Below are positions 9,160-18,894 of a stretch of 64,000 bases of DNA, in pieces; the stretch's first letter is position 1; the number at the start of each line of letters is the position of its first letter. The stretch comes from Mariprofundus sp. UBA1536. Lineage in GTDB: Bacteria; Pseudomonadota; Zetaproteobacteria; Mariprofundales; Mariprofundaceae. The position numbers and the translations under genes were made by a program. The stretch spans positions 186,001 to 250,000 of the forward strand of contig DCPU01000018.1 in the NCBI GenBank assembly GCA_002323245.1, given 5' to 3'. Below the pieces are notes generated by a model. It saw only the letters and a program-made list of their open reading frames with translations. It searched no databases and was not told the DNA's origin.

Positions 9160-9909
9160 ATGACATCAAGTTCAACTGAAACTTCAAAAGTAAATACTTG
9201 CCGATACAAGCGCGTATTACTGAAGCTTTCCGGAGAAGTTTTGATGGGCGATAGTGGTTACGGCATTGACCCTGATACCATCAATCGTCTTGCGGCCGAA
9301 TTGATAGATGTGCGCCGCCACGATGTTGATTTAGCTATCGTCATCGGAGGCGGCAATATCTTTCGCGGTATGATGGGCACAGCCTCTGGTATGGATAGAG
9401 CAAGTGCTGATTATATGGGGATGATGGCAACGATTATGAATGCCATTGCCTTGCAAGATGCCTTGGAACGCCAAGGACAAAATTGCCGTGTGATTTCTGC
9501 ATTGCATATTAAAGAAGTGGCAGAGCCTTATATTCGCCGCCGTGCAGTACGCCACCTAGAAAAAGGTCGCATTCTCATCTTTGCCGCAGGCACAGGTAAT
9601 CCTTATTTTACAACCGACACGGCCGCAAGTTTGCGCGCTATGGAAATTCAAGCTGACATCGTACTTAAAGGTACCAAGGTCGATGGCGTATATACGTCTG
9701 ACCCTGTGAAAAACCCTGATGCAGTTCGTTATGAAACCCTTACATTTACTGAAGCACTCACCAAGCAATTGGGTGTCATGGATGCCACCGCTATGTCACT
9801 TTGCCGTGACAATAAAATGCCAATTGTTGTTTTTGATGTCACCACCCGTGGGCAAATGCTCAGAGCCATGAAGGGTGAAGCTGTAGGAACACTAGTCCGG
9901 GAGGATTGA
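9160..9909 (+). CDS. pyrH: Uridylate kinase (UMP kinase)
   Basis: Phosphorylates UMP to UDP in pyrimidine nucleotide synthesis. It belongs to the amino-acid-kinase fold, not to the NMP kinases. Motifs are KLSGEVLMGDSGYGID near the N terminus, VIGGGNIFRG for phosphate binding, and RPAGTGNPYF-like FAAGTGNPYFTTDTA followed by KGTKVDGVYTSDP. Length 249 is slightly longer than usual because of a 16-residue polar N-terminal extension. A GAGG site precedes the ATG. frr follows after one base. Confidence 0.97.
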   Translation: MTSSSTETSKVNTCRYKRVLLKLSGEVLMGDSGYGIDPDTINRLAAELIDVRRHDVDLAIVIGGGNIFRGMMGTASGMDRASADYMGMMATIMNAIALQDALERQGQNCRVISALHIKEVAEPYIRRRAVRHLEKGRILIFAAGTGNPYFTTDTAASLRAMEIQADIVLKGTKVDGVYTSDPVKNPDAVRYETLTFTEALTKQLGVMDATAMSLCRDNKMPIVVFDVTTRGQMLRAMKGEAVGTLVRED

Positions 9910-9910
9910 A

Positions 9911-10456
9911 ATGTTTGAACAACTTGAAGAACGCATGGGCAAAGCTATCCATGCTTTGAAATCAGATTTGGCCACCATCCGTACAGGTCGTGCGAACGCC
10001 GCACTTTTGGATCATGTGCGTGTACCATATTACGGCTCAGATGTACCGGTAAGCCAAGTGGGAAGTATTTCAGTGCCTGAGCCACGTATTTTGATGATTT
10101 CGCCTTGGGAAAAAAGTGTGCTTAAAGATTTGGAGAAAGCTTTGCTTTCTGCGGATTTGGGCTTAAATCCATCCAATGATGGTGAAGTGATTCGTCTGGT
10201 GTTGCCAGAGCTTAATGAAGAGCGCCGCAAAGAGTTTGTGAAACATGCCCGTAGCATGAGTGAAAAAGCGAAAATTTCGATTCGTAATTTGCGTCGTGAC
10301 GCCAACGAAGCTGTCAAGAAACAAGTCAAAGACGATGCCCTGCCAGAAGATGAATCCAAGCGTTTGCAGGATGAAATTCAAAAAATCACCGATCGTTATA
10401 TTATCGAAGTCGATCAAGTGATTGATAAAAAAGAACAGGATATCCTCACGGTTTAA
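9911..10456 (+). CDS. frr: Ribosome recycling factor
   Basis: With EF-G it splits post-termination ribosomes. The 181-residue product has the expected triple-helix bundle sequence: LKSDLATIRTGRANAALLD near the start, VSQVGSISVPEPRIL for the beta domain, and RRDANEAVKKQVKD in the long C-terminal helix. It starts one base after the pyrH stop, and its TAA overlaps the uppS ATG by one base. Confidence 0.98.
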   Translation: MFEQLEERMGKAIHALKSDLATIRTGRANAALLDHVRVPYYGSDVPVSQVGSISVPEPRILMISPWEKSVLKDLEKALLSADLGLNPSNDGEVIRLVLPELNEERRKEFVKHARSMSEKAKISIRNLRRDANEAVKKQVKDDALPEDESKRLQDEIQKITDRYIIEVDQVIDKKEQDILTV

Positions 10457-11250
10457 TGTCTTCTTCTGAAGGCTTGCCACTGCAACGTGCGCCCAAACAT
10501 GTTGCCATAATTATGGATGGAAACGGACGCTGGGCGAAAGCTCAGGGTCTATCCCGTGTGGAAGGCCATAAACAAGGCGCCAAACGTGTGCGTGATGTGA
10601 TTGAATGGGCCAAAGATGCTGGTGTTAAACAGGTTTCGCTGTTTGCCTTCTCCACTGAAAATTGGAAACGCCCCAAGCTTGAGGTCACTGCCCTCATGAC
10701 TTTAATGGCAACATTGTTGCCGCTTGAAGTACCTAAAATGCAGGAAAAAAATGCCCGCTTACTCACTTTGGGCGATATCTCAAAACTACCTTGGCTGGCA
10801 AGACGTGCCCTTCAAAAAGCTTGTAAGGCGACAGAACAAAATTCGGGTATTGATGTGATTTTATGCCTGAATTATGGCGGTCATCAGGAAATCATTGATG
10901 GTATGCGTCATTTTTTCCAAAGCTTTGATGATCAGAAGGATTTGGCCAAAGCCTTGGCCGATTTAACCCCTGAACGTTTCTCTGAATATTTGCAACGTGA
11001 TGAAATTTTACCTGTTGATTTGCTGATTCGCACGGGTGGGGAAAAGCGTATTTCTAATTTCCATTTGTGGGATGCTGCTTATGCCGAGCTTTATTTTTCT
11101 GATACCAATTGGCCTGCATATTCCAAACATGATTTGATGACTGCTATTGAGGATTATGCCAGCCGCGAACGTAGGTTTGGCAAAACAAGTGAGCAAGTTC
11201 AAAATCTACATCCCGAAAGCGACCATGATACTAAGGATGAAACAAAATGA
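10456..11250 (+). CDS. uppS: Isoprenyl transferase (undecaprenyl diphosphate synthase)
   Basis: Cis-prenyltransferase that adds isopentenyl units to farnesyl diphosphate, making the C55 lipid carrier for peptidoglycan and O-antigen. It has the invariant IIMDGNGRWAKAQG motif (catalytic Asp21), FAFSTENWKRP and the C-terminal RTGGEKRISNFHLWDAAYAE signature. The 264 residues fit the family. Start and stop codons overlap with frr (TAATG) and with cdsA (ATGA), so translation is likely coupled. Confidence 0.96.
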   Translation: MSSSEGLPLQRAPKHVAIIMDGNGRWAKAQGLSRVEGHKQGAKRVRDVIEWAKDAGVKQVSLFAFSTENWKRPKLEVTALMTLMATLLPLEVPKMQEKNARLLTLGDISKLPWLARRALQKACKATEQNSGIDVILCLNYGGHQEIIDGMRHFFQSFDDQKDLAKALADLTPERFSEYLQRDEILPVDLLIRTGGEKRISNFHLWDAAYAELYFSDTNWPAYSKHDLMTAIEDYASRERRFGKTSEQVQNLHPESDHDTKDETK

Positions 11251-12044
11251 GTGAGTTAAGTAAACGTTTCATCACCGCTGTTGTGTTGCTAGTGGGCGCC
11301 GTATATTGGATGTTTTATACAACTGAAGGTTTGTTTAATCTCATTGCTTTGGTCTTTGGTTTGCTCGCTGTGGTTGAGCTTATTGGCATGGTTTCGCTGC
11401 CAATGGGTTTGCTTTATGTGATTACACTGGCGATACCAAGCCTTTTTTGGGTGTGGAGTGAAGCTACTATCCCTTTAATTTTTCCGCTGCTCATGCCTAT
11501 GGTGTTATGGGTGTTGTTGTATGTAAGCACACATCGTTTTGCCAGTACTGCTGAATCCTTTTCCAGGCTGGCTTATGCCCAGGCAATGACAGTGTTGATT
11601 ATGCTTTTTATCTATACGCTGATTACTGTACACCGATTGGAAGGTGGTATTTTGTTTTTATCAGGTGCATTGCTTGGTGTTTGGGCTGCAGATATTGCCG
11701 CTTACTTTGTGGGCAGGACGTGGGGCAAAAACAAACTTTGCCCAGCCATTAGCCCGGGCAAAAGCGTTGAAGGTTTTGTAGGTGGCTTGTTGTTCGGCAC
11801 AATCGCTGCTGCTGTGTTCTGGATGCAAACGCTGGGCATGAACTTGGCTTCAGCTGTGATTTTAGCTGTGCTATTGGTGATTGTATCCGTAGCTGGTGAT
11901 TTGGGCGAGTCTGCGTTGAAACGCGCAGTAGGTGTAAAAGACAGTGGCCGCTTATTACCAGGACACGGCGGCATTCTAGATCGCATTGATGCGCTCTTAC
12001 CTTCGATTCCTTTTGTGGCTTTGATTTGGATGGCGATGCAATGA
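11247..12044 (+). CDS. cdsA: Phosphatidate cytidylyltransferase
   Basis: An integral membrane enzyme that converts phosphatidic acid and CTP to CDP-diacylglycerol, the branch point of phospholipid synthesis. The 265 residues contain about seven or eight hydrophobic segments and end with the family signature spanning KDSGRLLPGHGGILDRID. SPGKSVEGFVGG and GDLGESALKRAVGVKD are also seen. It overlaps uppS by four bases and dxr by four bases (ATGA at 12041-12044). Confidence 0.95.
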   Translation: MSELSKRFITAVVLLVGAVYWMFYTTEGLFNLIALVFGLLAVVELIGMVSLPMGLLYVITLAIPSLFWVWSEATIPLIFPLLMPMVLWVLLYVSTHRFASTAESFSRLAYAQAMTVLIMLFIYTLITVHRLEGGILFLSGALLGVWAADIAAYFVGRTWGKNKLCPAISPGKSVEGFVGGLLFGTIAAAVFWMQTLGMNLASAVILAVLLVIVSVAGDLGESALKRAVGVKDSGRLLPGHGGILDRIDALLPSIPFVALIWMAMQ

Positions 12045-13198
12045 ATAAGCCAATGAAACTTACAATTTTAGGTGCAACAGGTTCGATTGGAACGAGCACC
12101 ATTGATGTGATGCTGCGTCATCCTCAAGCATTTGCTGCGTATGCCTTGGTGGGGCATAGAAATGCCAAGCTGATGGCTGAGCTTGCAGAAAAAGTTCGCC
12201 CAGAGCTGGTGGTAATGACCGATGAATCAGCGTATTTCGAACTCAAAGGTAAACTGCCAGCAGGCGTGAATTTAGCGTATGGCATGGATGAAGCCATTGC
12301 TGCAGCCGAACATGCCGATGTGGATATGGTGATGGCAGCCATGGTGGGCTCAGCTGGGTTGCCGGCTACCCTTGCTGCTGTGCGTGCAGGTAAACGTGTG
12401 GGACTTGCCAACAAAGAATGCTTAGTCACCGCTGGCCGTGTTTTTATGCAAGCAGCCAAAGAATCTGGCGCCACGGTTGTGCCCGTAGACTCTGAACATG
12501 CAGCTGTGCATCAAGCCTTGATTGGTCATGATAGAGATTCAGTCACGCGTATTATTTTAACAGCTTCTGGTGGCCCATTTCGTAATCGTGACCCCAAAAC
12601 ACTGATCAATGTCACTCCAGCTGAAGCTGTAGCGCATCCGAATTGGTCGATGGGAGCTAAAATCAGCATTGATTCGGCAACCATGATGAATAAAGCCCTC
12701 GAATTGATTGAGGCGCGCTGGCTTTTTGATGCTAAAGCCGAACAATTATCAGCGATTATCCATCCGCAAAGTATTGTGCATGCCATGGTGGAATACCGCG
12801 ATGGCTCGGTATTGGCGCAGATGGCTATGCCAGATATGCGTTCCCCGATTATTTATGCCATGCAAGCTGAGCCACGCTTAGAAAGTGGCATTCCATGGCT
12901 TGAATTAGCCCAAACGCACCCTTTGGAATTTCAAGCTGTGGATGAAGAACGTTTCCCTGCCATGCGTTTGGTAAAAGGCGTATTGGCTGGTGAAGATAGT
13001 TTGGCGATAGCTTTAAATGCTGCCAATGAAGTGGCCAATCAAGCCTTTCAAGATGGTAAAGTTGGCTTTATGGGCATTGTGAGTACAGTCGAAGCAGTGC
13101 TCAATAAAACAGAGAATAAACACATCGAGACCTTGGATGATGTGTGGCAACACGATGCCATATCCCGCCAATTGGCAAATGAGGTCATCGCTAAATAA
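12041..13198 (+). CDS. dxr: 1-deoxy-D-xylulose 5-phosphate reductoisomerase
   Basis: NADPH-dependent second step of the MEP isoprenoid pathway, feeding uppS and the squalene genes. Motifs: LGATGSIGTSTIDV for NADPH, GLANKECLVTAG, the metal-binding VDSEHAAVHQAL, TASGGPFR and the C-terminal AANEVANQAF. The ATG at 12041 overlaps the cdsA stop and gives a normal 385-residue protein; in-frame codons upstream would start inside cdsA. The last codon overlaps the rseP ATG (TAATG). Confidence 0.97.
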   Translation: MNKPMKLTILGATGSIGTSTIDVMLRHPQAFAAYALVGHRNAKLMAELAEKVRPELVVMTDESAYFELKGKLPAGVNLAYGMDEAIAAAEHADVDMVMAAMVGSAGLPATLAAVRAGKRVGLANKECLVTAGRVFMQAAKESGATVVPVDSEHAAVHQALIGHDRDSVTRIILTASGGPFRNRDPKTLINVTPAEAVAHPNWSMGAKISIDSATMMNKALELIEARWLFDAKAEQLSAIIHPQSIVHAMVEYRDGSVLAQMAMPDMRSPIIYAMQAEPRLESGIPWLELAQTHPLEFQAVDEERFPAMRLVKGVLAGEDSLAIALNAANEVANQAFQDGKVGFMGIVSTVEAVLNKTENKHIETLDDVWQHDAISRQLANEVIAK

Positions 13199-14553
13199 TG
13201 GAAACTTTGCATACGCTTTTATACTTTGTAGTTGCCATCGTTTTACTCATTGGTTTTCATGAATTCGGCCATTTTATTGTGGCGCGTAAGTTGGGCATTA
13301 AAGTTGAAAAATTCTCCATTGGTTTTGGCCCCAAGCTTTTTTCTTGGCGCGGCAAAGATGGCGAAGTGGAATATATTATCGCTGCCATTCCTTTGGGTGG
13401 ATATGTTAAAATGCTCGGTGAAAATCCCGATGAGCAAGAAGGTATTGATACCGACGGCAACCCCATCAGTGAAGTCGATTTAAAGCGCGCCTTTAATCGT
13501 CAGCCTGTTTGGAAACGTGCTTCAGTAGCCGTGGCTGGCCCTGGCTTTAATATTATTTTTGCCATTGTGGCCTATATGATTGTCAGTTGGATGGGGCATT
13601 TGGCCATGCCATCCACTGTTGGTGTGGTGTATCCGCATTCCTTGGCTGAAAGCCAAGGTTTGATGACTGGTGATGAGATTGTTGCTATCAATGAGCATCC
13701 CATCAATTCATGGCGTAGCCTGGAAGAGGGTCTGAAAAAGCATGTGGGCGAAGAAGTTCACTTGGATGTGCGTCGCCAGGAATCACCGTTACGTTTTTCG
13801 TTTGTGTTGCCGCAGCCAGAAAAAGATGCCTTCTTGATTGATGTGGCTGATGAAGTGTTGGGTATTAATCTTGGTGTGGATATCTTGATTGATAAAGTGA
13901 TGCCTGATTCTGCAGCGGAGCAGGGTTTGCTAGAAGCCGGCGATCAGATTCTGGCGGTGAATGGCGACACAGTGAAATCGATTCATGGTTTGATTACGGT
14001 GATTGGTAGCTCAGCAGATAAACCAGTTAATTTGCAGGTCAAACGCCAAGCTTCACGTTTACAATTTGAAGTGACCCCGCGTGCGGATGCTTCAGGCCGC
14101 GGCTTGATTGGTGTGCAATTGAAAGCCAAACCATGGGCAGAGCCATTTATGCAGCGTTCAGGCTTCGTTGAGGGTGTGGTCTATGGCTTTGAACGTACTT
14201 GGGAAGTAAGCAAGATGACCGGTGAGATGTTCAAGCGCATGGTGAGCACCTCAATTGCTGCTGAAAATTTAGGCGGCCCCATTGCTATTGCGCAAATGGC
14301 AGGTACCACAGCTGAACGTGGCATGGTGTATTTTGTGATGTTTTTGGCATTTTTCTCAGTGAATTTGGCCATTCTTAATTTACTGCCGATTCCTGTTTTG
14401 GATGGTGGTATGTTGGTGTTTTTAGCCATTGAGCAATTACGTGGCAAGCCGCTCACACCAGCGCTGATGATGCGAATTCAGATGGTGGGTGTGTTGCTGA
14501 TTATGTCGTTGATGGTGTTCGCATTTTATAATGACATTATGCGCTTATTTTAA
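13198..14553 (+). CDS. rseP: RIP zinc metalloprotease RseP (site-2 protease)
   Basis: Intramembrane protease that cleaves anti-sigma factors and leftover signal peptides. The first membrane segment carries the zinc motif HEFGH (His21, Glu22, His25), the last ones the NLLPIPVLDGG motif (Asp402). Two PDZ domains lie between, around VVYPHSLAESQGLMTGD and DKVMPDSAAEQGLLEAGD. The length of 451 residues equals that of E. coli RseP. The gene order cdsA-dxr-rseP-bamA-skp is classical and couples envelope stress control with outer-membrane assembly. Confidence 0.96.
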   Translation: METLHTLLYFVVAIVLLIGFHEFGHFIVARKLGIKVEKFSIGFGPKLFSWRGKDGEVEYIIAAIPLGGYVKMLGENPDEQEGIDTDGNPISEVDLKRAFNRQPVWKRASVAVAGPGFNIIFAIVAYMIVSWMGHLAMPSTVGVVYPHSLAESQGLMTGDEIVAINEHPINSWRSLEEGLKKHVGEEVHLDVRRQESPLRFSFVLPQPEKDAFLIDVADEVLGINLGVDILIDKVMPDSAAEQGLLEAGDQILAVNGDTVKSIHGLITVIGSSADKPVNLQVKRQASRLQFEVTPRADASGRGLIGVQLKAKPWAEPFMQRSGFVEGVVYGFERTWEVSKMTGEMFKRMVSTSIAAENLGGPIAIAQMAGTTAERGMVYFVMFLAFFSVNLAILNLLPIPVLDGGMLVFLAIEQLRGKPLTPALMMRIQMVGVLLIMSLMVFAFYNDIMRLF

Positions 14554-14556
14554 AGG

Positions 14557-16866
14557 ATGACGAAACTTACTATGCGCCAGTCCCCATCATTTTCGTCTGT
14601 TTATATTATTCTCATTGCTTTGTTTGTGATGTTCGCCCCATCAGCGGCTATGGCTGAAGATGTGATTGCTTCGATAGCCATCGAAGGTAATCGCTATATC
14701 GAAACTGCAGCTATTTTGACCAAAGTAAGAAGTAAAGTGGGCGAGCCACTTAGCAAACGTCAAATCAGCCGGGATGTGCGCAGGCTTTTTGCTACGGGTT
14801 ATTTTTCAGATGTGTTCACGGAAGGGGAGAGTGCTGCAGATGGCTTACATCTCGTCTTTCATGTGGTAGAAAATCCAGTGATTGCCAGCGTTGAGATCGA
14901 AGGTAATGAAGAGTTGTCCGATAAAAAATTAAAGCCATTACTTGATATGAAGCCTGGCTTTATTCTCAGCCCTTTGGTCGAGCGTAAAGACACCAATACC
15001 ATTCGTAAAAAATATTTAGAGAAAGGTTACTATCAAATGGATGTGGATATCCAAACCACAACCTTGGAGGATGGGCGTATTGATGTCGTTATCAATGTTG
15101 TTGAAGGCGAAGTAACGCATATTAAAGAAATTCGCTTTATTGGTAACAAAGCCTTTACAGCTGATGAATTACTGAATCCGTTGGCATCTCGGGCTTCTGA
15201 TTTTGGTAGCTGGTTTTCCGATAAAGATGTCTTTAATCGCGACCGTTTTGAAGCGGATGCCCAACTTATTCGCCAGTTTTATCAAGAGCATGGACACTTG
15301 GATGCTAGGGTTGAATCCATTCGATTGATGCTCACACCAAATAAAGACAGTTTTTACTTGGCTCTAAGTGTGTTTGAGGGCCCAGCATATACCATTTCAG
15401 GCATTAGTTTGACGGGTGATGTGGTACCCAGCAAAGACGCGGTGATGGAAAATGTGAAACTTGAAGTCGGTGATTTGTATAAGGTTTCGACATTGCGCCA
15501 AGCCATTGAAGCAATTACTGAGCGCGTGGGCGATGAGGGTTATGCTTTTGCCAATGTGACACCTTTGTTTCAGCGTAACTTAAAAGATAATACACTGTTT
15601 ATTACATTTGATATTGAGAAAGGCCGTGAGGTTTATATTGAACGTGTGGTTATTTCTGGTCATAAAAAGACAAAAGATAATGTGATTCGCCGTGAAATGC
15701 GTCAGCACGAAGGTGAGCGTTATAAAGCGTCGGATGTGAAACGAAGCAAAGAAAGGTTAAGACGTCTTCAGTTCCTTAAGGATATTCGTGTTTCTACACC
15801 ACCAGTAGCTGATCCCAACAAAGTGAATATGAATATTGATGTTGAAGAAGGAAAAAGTGGTAGTTTCACTGCAGGTATGACGTATTCACAATTGTATGGC
15901 GCCTCGTTGACGGGAACTGTCGCTGAACAAAACTTATTTGGTGAGGGTTATCAAACCAACGTCAGTGGTGATATTGGGGGCGCAACTACCAATTATTCAG
16001 CGAGTATCGTCGACCCATACTTCATGAGTGAAGATGTTACGGGTTCGTTCTCGCTCAATCGCACGCAGACTGACTTGCAAACCATTACCGACTATAAGCA
16101 AGATACAAGCGGCTGGTCTGCAGGACTTGGTTTTGCATTGAGTGAGTTCTCTCGCTATGCAGTAAAGTATTCGTTGACGCGCACCACCTTGTCGGATGTG
16201 AACTTGGCAACAGCATCTGCCATTCTTAAGGCACAAATTGGTCAGTTTACGACCAGTGAAATTACCCAGTCTATTTCGTTTGACACCCGTGACCGCATCA
16301 TTGCGGCAACCGATGGTGGTATTTATTCACTGGTGCTTGGTACAGCGGGTTTGGGTGGTGACTTTAATTTTTATGAGGTCACAACTTCGGCAACCGATTA
16401 TACACCGCTAAGTGATTTCTGGACGCTGCGTACTTCGGCGACAGCTGGAAAAATTGCAGGTATAGGTGATTCAAGTATGCCTATTTATCGCCGCTATTCG
16501 CTGGGTGGTGCTGGAAGTTTACGTGGCTTTGGTTATTACGGTGTGACACTGCGTGAACCTGGTACTTTGGATGTCTTGGGTGGCACCTATAAAGCGACCT
16601 CATCGTTGGATCTCATTTTCCCGCTGCCTTACATGGCGCAAGCGGGTTTCCGCGGTGCGTTCTTTGTTGAAGCAGGCACGGTTTGGGGTGATGCTGGCGT
16701 GGTCACTGAAAGCTTTAGTTTATCAAAAGTTCGGGCATCATACGGCTTTGGCATTGAATGGATGTCGCCAGTAGGTGCGATTTCAATGATTTGGGGTCAA
16801 GTGTTGAGATCACAGCCTGATGATGAAAAACGTGGGTTTGAATTCAGTATTGGTCGCGGTTTTTAG
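14557..16866 (+). CDS. bamA: Outer membrane protein assembly factor BamA
   Basis: Central outer-membrane beta-barrel that folds and inserts other outer-membrane proteins. The 769 residues begin with a signal peptide ending AAMAED, then five POTRA repeats (roughly 35-430, each opening with an I.I.GN-type strand) and a 16-strand surface-antigen barrel. The barrel contains the RGFGYYG loop-6 VRGF-like motif (SLRGFGYYG), and the protein ends in a C-terminal phenylalanine, the barrel recognition signal. AAAGG precedes the ATG. The chaperone gene skp follows. Confidence 0.97.
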   Translation: MTKLTMRQSPSFSSVYIILIALFVMFAPSAAMAEDVIASIAIEGNRYIETAAILTKVRSKVGEPLSKRQISRDVRRLFATGYFSDVFTEGESAADGLHLVFHVVENPVIASVEIEGNEELSDKKLKPLLDMKPGFILSPLVERKDTNTIRKKYLEKGYYQMDVDIQTTTLEDGRIDVVINVVEGEVTHIKEIRFIGNKAFTADELLNPLASRASDFGSWFSDKDVFNRDRFEADAQLIRQFYQEHGHLDARVESIRLMLTPNKDSFYLALSVFEGPAYTISGISLTGDVVPSKDAVMENVKLEVGDLYKVSTLRQAIEAITERVGDEGYAFANVTPLFQRNLKDNTLFITFDIEKGREVYIERVVISGHKKTKDNVIRREMRQHEGERYKASDVKRSKERLRRLQFLKDIRVSTPPVADPNKVNMNIDVEEGKSGSFTAGMTYSQLYGASLTGTVAEQNLFGEGYQTNVSGDIGGATTNYSASIVDPYFMSEDVTGSFSLNRTQTDLQTITDYKQDTSGWSAGLGFALSEFSRYAVKYSLTRTTLSDVNLATASAILKAQIGQFTTSEITQSISFDTRDRIIAATDGGIYSLVLGTAGLGGDFNFYEVTTSATDYTPLSDFWTLRTSATAGKIAGIGDSSMPIYRRYSLGGAGSLRGFGYYGVTLREPGTLDVLGGTYKATSSLDLIFPLPYMAQAGFRGAFFVEAGTVWGDAGVVTESFSLSKVRASYGFGIEWMSPVGAISMIWGQVLRSQPDDEKRGFEFSIGRGF

Positions 16867-16909
16867 CAGTTAAATCAATAATTTATAGAATATGAAAGGT
16901 GTATTGAAT

Positions 16910-17410
16910 ATGAAAAAAATGATGTTTGTGTTGCTTGCTTTATCAACTTTGGCAACAACCGCTAATGCTGTTGAAACCAAAATTGGCTATGTGGATATCA
17001 AAGCAGCCATGGAAAGCACCAAAGATTACAGCCAGGGTCTCAAACGCTTGGAAGCATTGGAGAGCAAGAAAACCAAACAACTTGAAGCCATGCGCAATCG
17101 TATCACGGATTTGGAAAAAGAAGTGCAAATGCAATCCATGACCATGTCTAACGACCATAAAATGGCCAAACAACAAGAAATGACCCAATTAAAGAAAGAA
17201 TTCGATCGCGAGCTGCAAGATGCAAGTGATGAGCTCAAAGGTGAGAAACGTAAGCTTGATCAGGTCTTGGTTGGTAAATTTTATGACGCTGTACGTGAGT
17301 ATGGTAAAACCAACAATTTCGACATCATATTGCCAAAATCTGCTACTGTTTATGCCAGTGGTAAGAATGATATCACTGCAGATATCACTAAGATTCTCGA
17401 TACAAAATAA
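16910..17410 (+). CDS. skp: Periplasmic chaperone Skp/OmpH
   Basis: Trimeric periplasmic holdase that carries unfolded outer-membrane proteins to BamA. The 166-residue product has a signal peptide (MKKMMFVLLALSTLATTANA), the IGYVDIKAAMES start of the mature chain, and a long charged coiled coil (about 45-120) forming the tentacles. The ATG at 16910 is chosen because AAAGGTG lies eight bases upstream and the signal peptide begins there; an in-frame ATG at 16892 has no ribosome site. Placement between bamA and lpxD is the usual one. Confidence 0.93.
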   Translation: MKKMMFVLLALSTLATTANAVETKIGYVDIKAAMESTKDYSQGLKRLEALESKKTKQLEAMRNRITDLEKEVQMQSMTMSNDHKMAKQQEMTQLKKEFDRELQDASDELKGEKRKLDQVLVGKFYDAVREYGKTNNFDIILPKSATVYASGKNDITADITKILDTK

Positions 17411-17419
17411 CGGTAACTT

Positions 17420-18439
17420 GTGGCTAGCCCATCAATCACGCTCGCCGATGCTGCCAAGCTGGTTTCCGGCGATTTATACGTTGGGGATGAAAGCAAAAGT
17501 ATCACAGGCGTTCAAACTCTTGAAAAAGCCCAATCCTTTCAAGCCTCCTTTTTATCAAATTTAAAATACAAACACGCTTTGGATATCACCAAAGCGGGTT
17601 TGGTTTTGCTTAGTCCTGAAGTTGAAGTTCCAGAACATGCCGGTTTTGCAGTCATCCGGTTGAAAAACCCATATATGGGCTTTGCTTTGCTCCAGCGCTA
17701 CTTCTCACCGCAACCCATAAGCAATGCTATCGTCCACGCTACTGCAGCGATTGATGAGACGGCACAGATTGCACCAGATGTACAGATTGATGCCCATGTG
17801 TGCATTGGTGCCAAAGTGGTTGTCGGCAAAGGTAGTATCATCGGTGCTGGCACAGTGTTGGCAGAGGGCTCACGAATTGGTGATGATTGTTTACTCCACC
17901 CGCGAGTAGTGATTGAACACGGCGTATGTCTCGGTAACCGCGTTATTGTGCAAGCTGGCGCAGTGATTGGTTCTGATGGTTTTGGTTTTGCTTGGACAGG
18001 TTCAGAATATCTTAAAATCCCGCAAGTAGGTGCTGTGGTGATTGGAGATGATGTTGAAATTGGCGCCAACACTTGCATTGATCGCGGAGCCATTGAAGAC
18101 ACGATTATTCGCCGCGGCGCGAAAATGGATAATCTGGTGCAAATTGGCCACAATGTGGTGGTTGGTGAGTTGACGGTGATGGCAGGACAAACAGGTATTT
18201 CTGGGTCTACTACGATTGGTAGAGGTTGCCAGTTTGGTGGCCAATCAGGTGCCGCTGGGCACTTGAATATTGCTGATGGGGTGGTGGTATCAGCTAAGGC
18301 TGGTGTAATCGGTGATGTGAAAATTCCCGGTATGGTCTCTGGCTTTCCGGCTGTCCCACACCGTCATTGGTTGCGTTCTGCAGGTTTGTTTGATCGCTTG
18401 CCAGAAATATGGAATAAAATTAAACATTTGGGTGAATAG
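17420..18439 (+). CDS. lpxD: UDP-3-O-(3-hydroxyacyl)glucosamine N-acyltransferase
   Basis: Third step of lipid A synthesis: adds the N-linked 3-hydroxyacyl chain from acyl-ACP. The 339 residues have the N-terminal uridine-binding domain and then a left-handed beta-helix of hexapeptide repeats. The conserved stretches GSDGFGFAWTG, CIDRGAIEDTIIR and the catalytic QIGHNV histidine (His244) are present. It starts with GTG at 17420, nine bases after skp; no ATG is possible without losing the N-terminal domain. It heads lpxD-fabZ-lpxA-lpxI-lpxB. Confidence 0.96.
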   Translation: MASPSITLADAAKLVSGDLYVGDESKSITGVQTLEKAQSFQASFLSNLKYKHALDITKAGLVLLSPEVEVPEHAGFAVIRLKNPYMGFALLQRYFSPQPISNAIVHATAAIDETAQIAPDVQIDAHVCIGAKVVVGKGSIIGAGTVLAEGSRIGDDCLLHPRVVIEHGVCLGNRVIVQAGAVIGSDGFGFAWTGSEYLKIPQVGAVVIGDDVEIGANTCIDRGAIEDTIIRRGAKMDNLVQIGHNVVVGELTVMAGQTGISGSTTIGRGCQFGGQSGAAGHLNIADGVVVSAKAGVIGDVKIPGMVSGFPAVPHRHWLRSAGLFDRLPEIWNKIKHLGE

Positions 18440-18447
18440 GAATAGAC

Positions 18448-18894
18448 ATGGCTGAATTTAATATTGACGAAATTATGGCAAGGTTGCCGCATAGATATCC
18501 ATTTTTGTTGGTGGATCGTGTGCTTGATTTCGTTGAAGATACTTCGATTCGCGCTTTAAAAAATGTGAGCATCAATGAGCCGCATTTTAATGGTCACTTC
18601 CCAGGTCACCCAGTGATGCCTGGTGTACTTATTGTCGAGGCTATGGCGCAAGTTGGTGGTGTATTGGCCTTATCTTCTGCACCAGCGGGTGAAGAATATT
18701 TGATGTATTTTACTGGCATCGATGAAGTGCGTTTTCGCAAACCCGTACGTCCTGGGGATCAATTGATTTTTGAAATCACAGTACTTCGCCGTCGCGGTGC
18801 TATGTGGCGCTTTAAAGGTGAAGCTTTTGTGGATGGTGCCTTGGTTTGTGCTGGCACATTGATGGCCACCGTGTTGCCTAAGGAACAAGCATGA
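18448..18894 (+). CDS. fabZ: 3-hydroxyacyl-[acyl-carrier-protein] dehydratase FabZ
   Basis: Hot-dog-fold enzyme that dehydrates 3-hydroxyacyl-ACP in fatty-acid elongation. It competes with LpxA and LpxD for the same substrates, which explains its place in the lipid A operon. The 148 residues contain PHRYPFLLVDRV, the active-site GHFPGHPVMPGVLIVEAMAQ with His50 and Glu64, and FRKPVRPGDQL. The stop overlaps the lpxA start (ATGA). Confidence 0.97.
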   Translation: MAEFNIDEIMARLPHRYPFLLVDRVLDFVEDTSIRALKNVSINEPHFNGHFPGHPVMPGVLIVEAMAQVGGVLALSSAPAGEEYLMYFTGIDEVRFRKPVRPGDQLIFEITVLRRRGAMWRFKGEAFVDGALVCAGTLMATVLPKEQA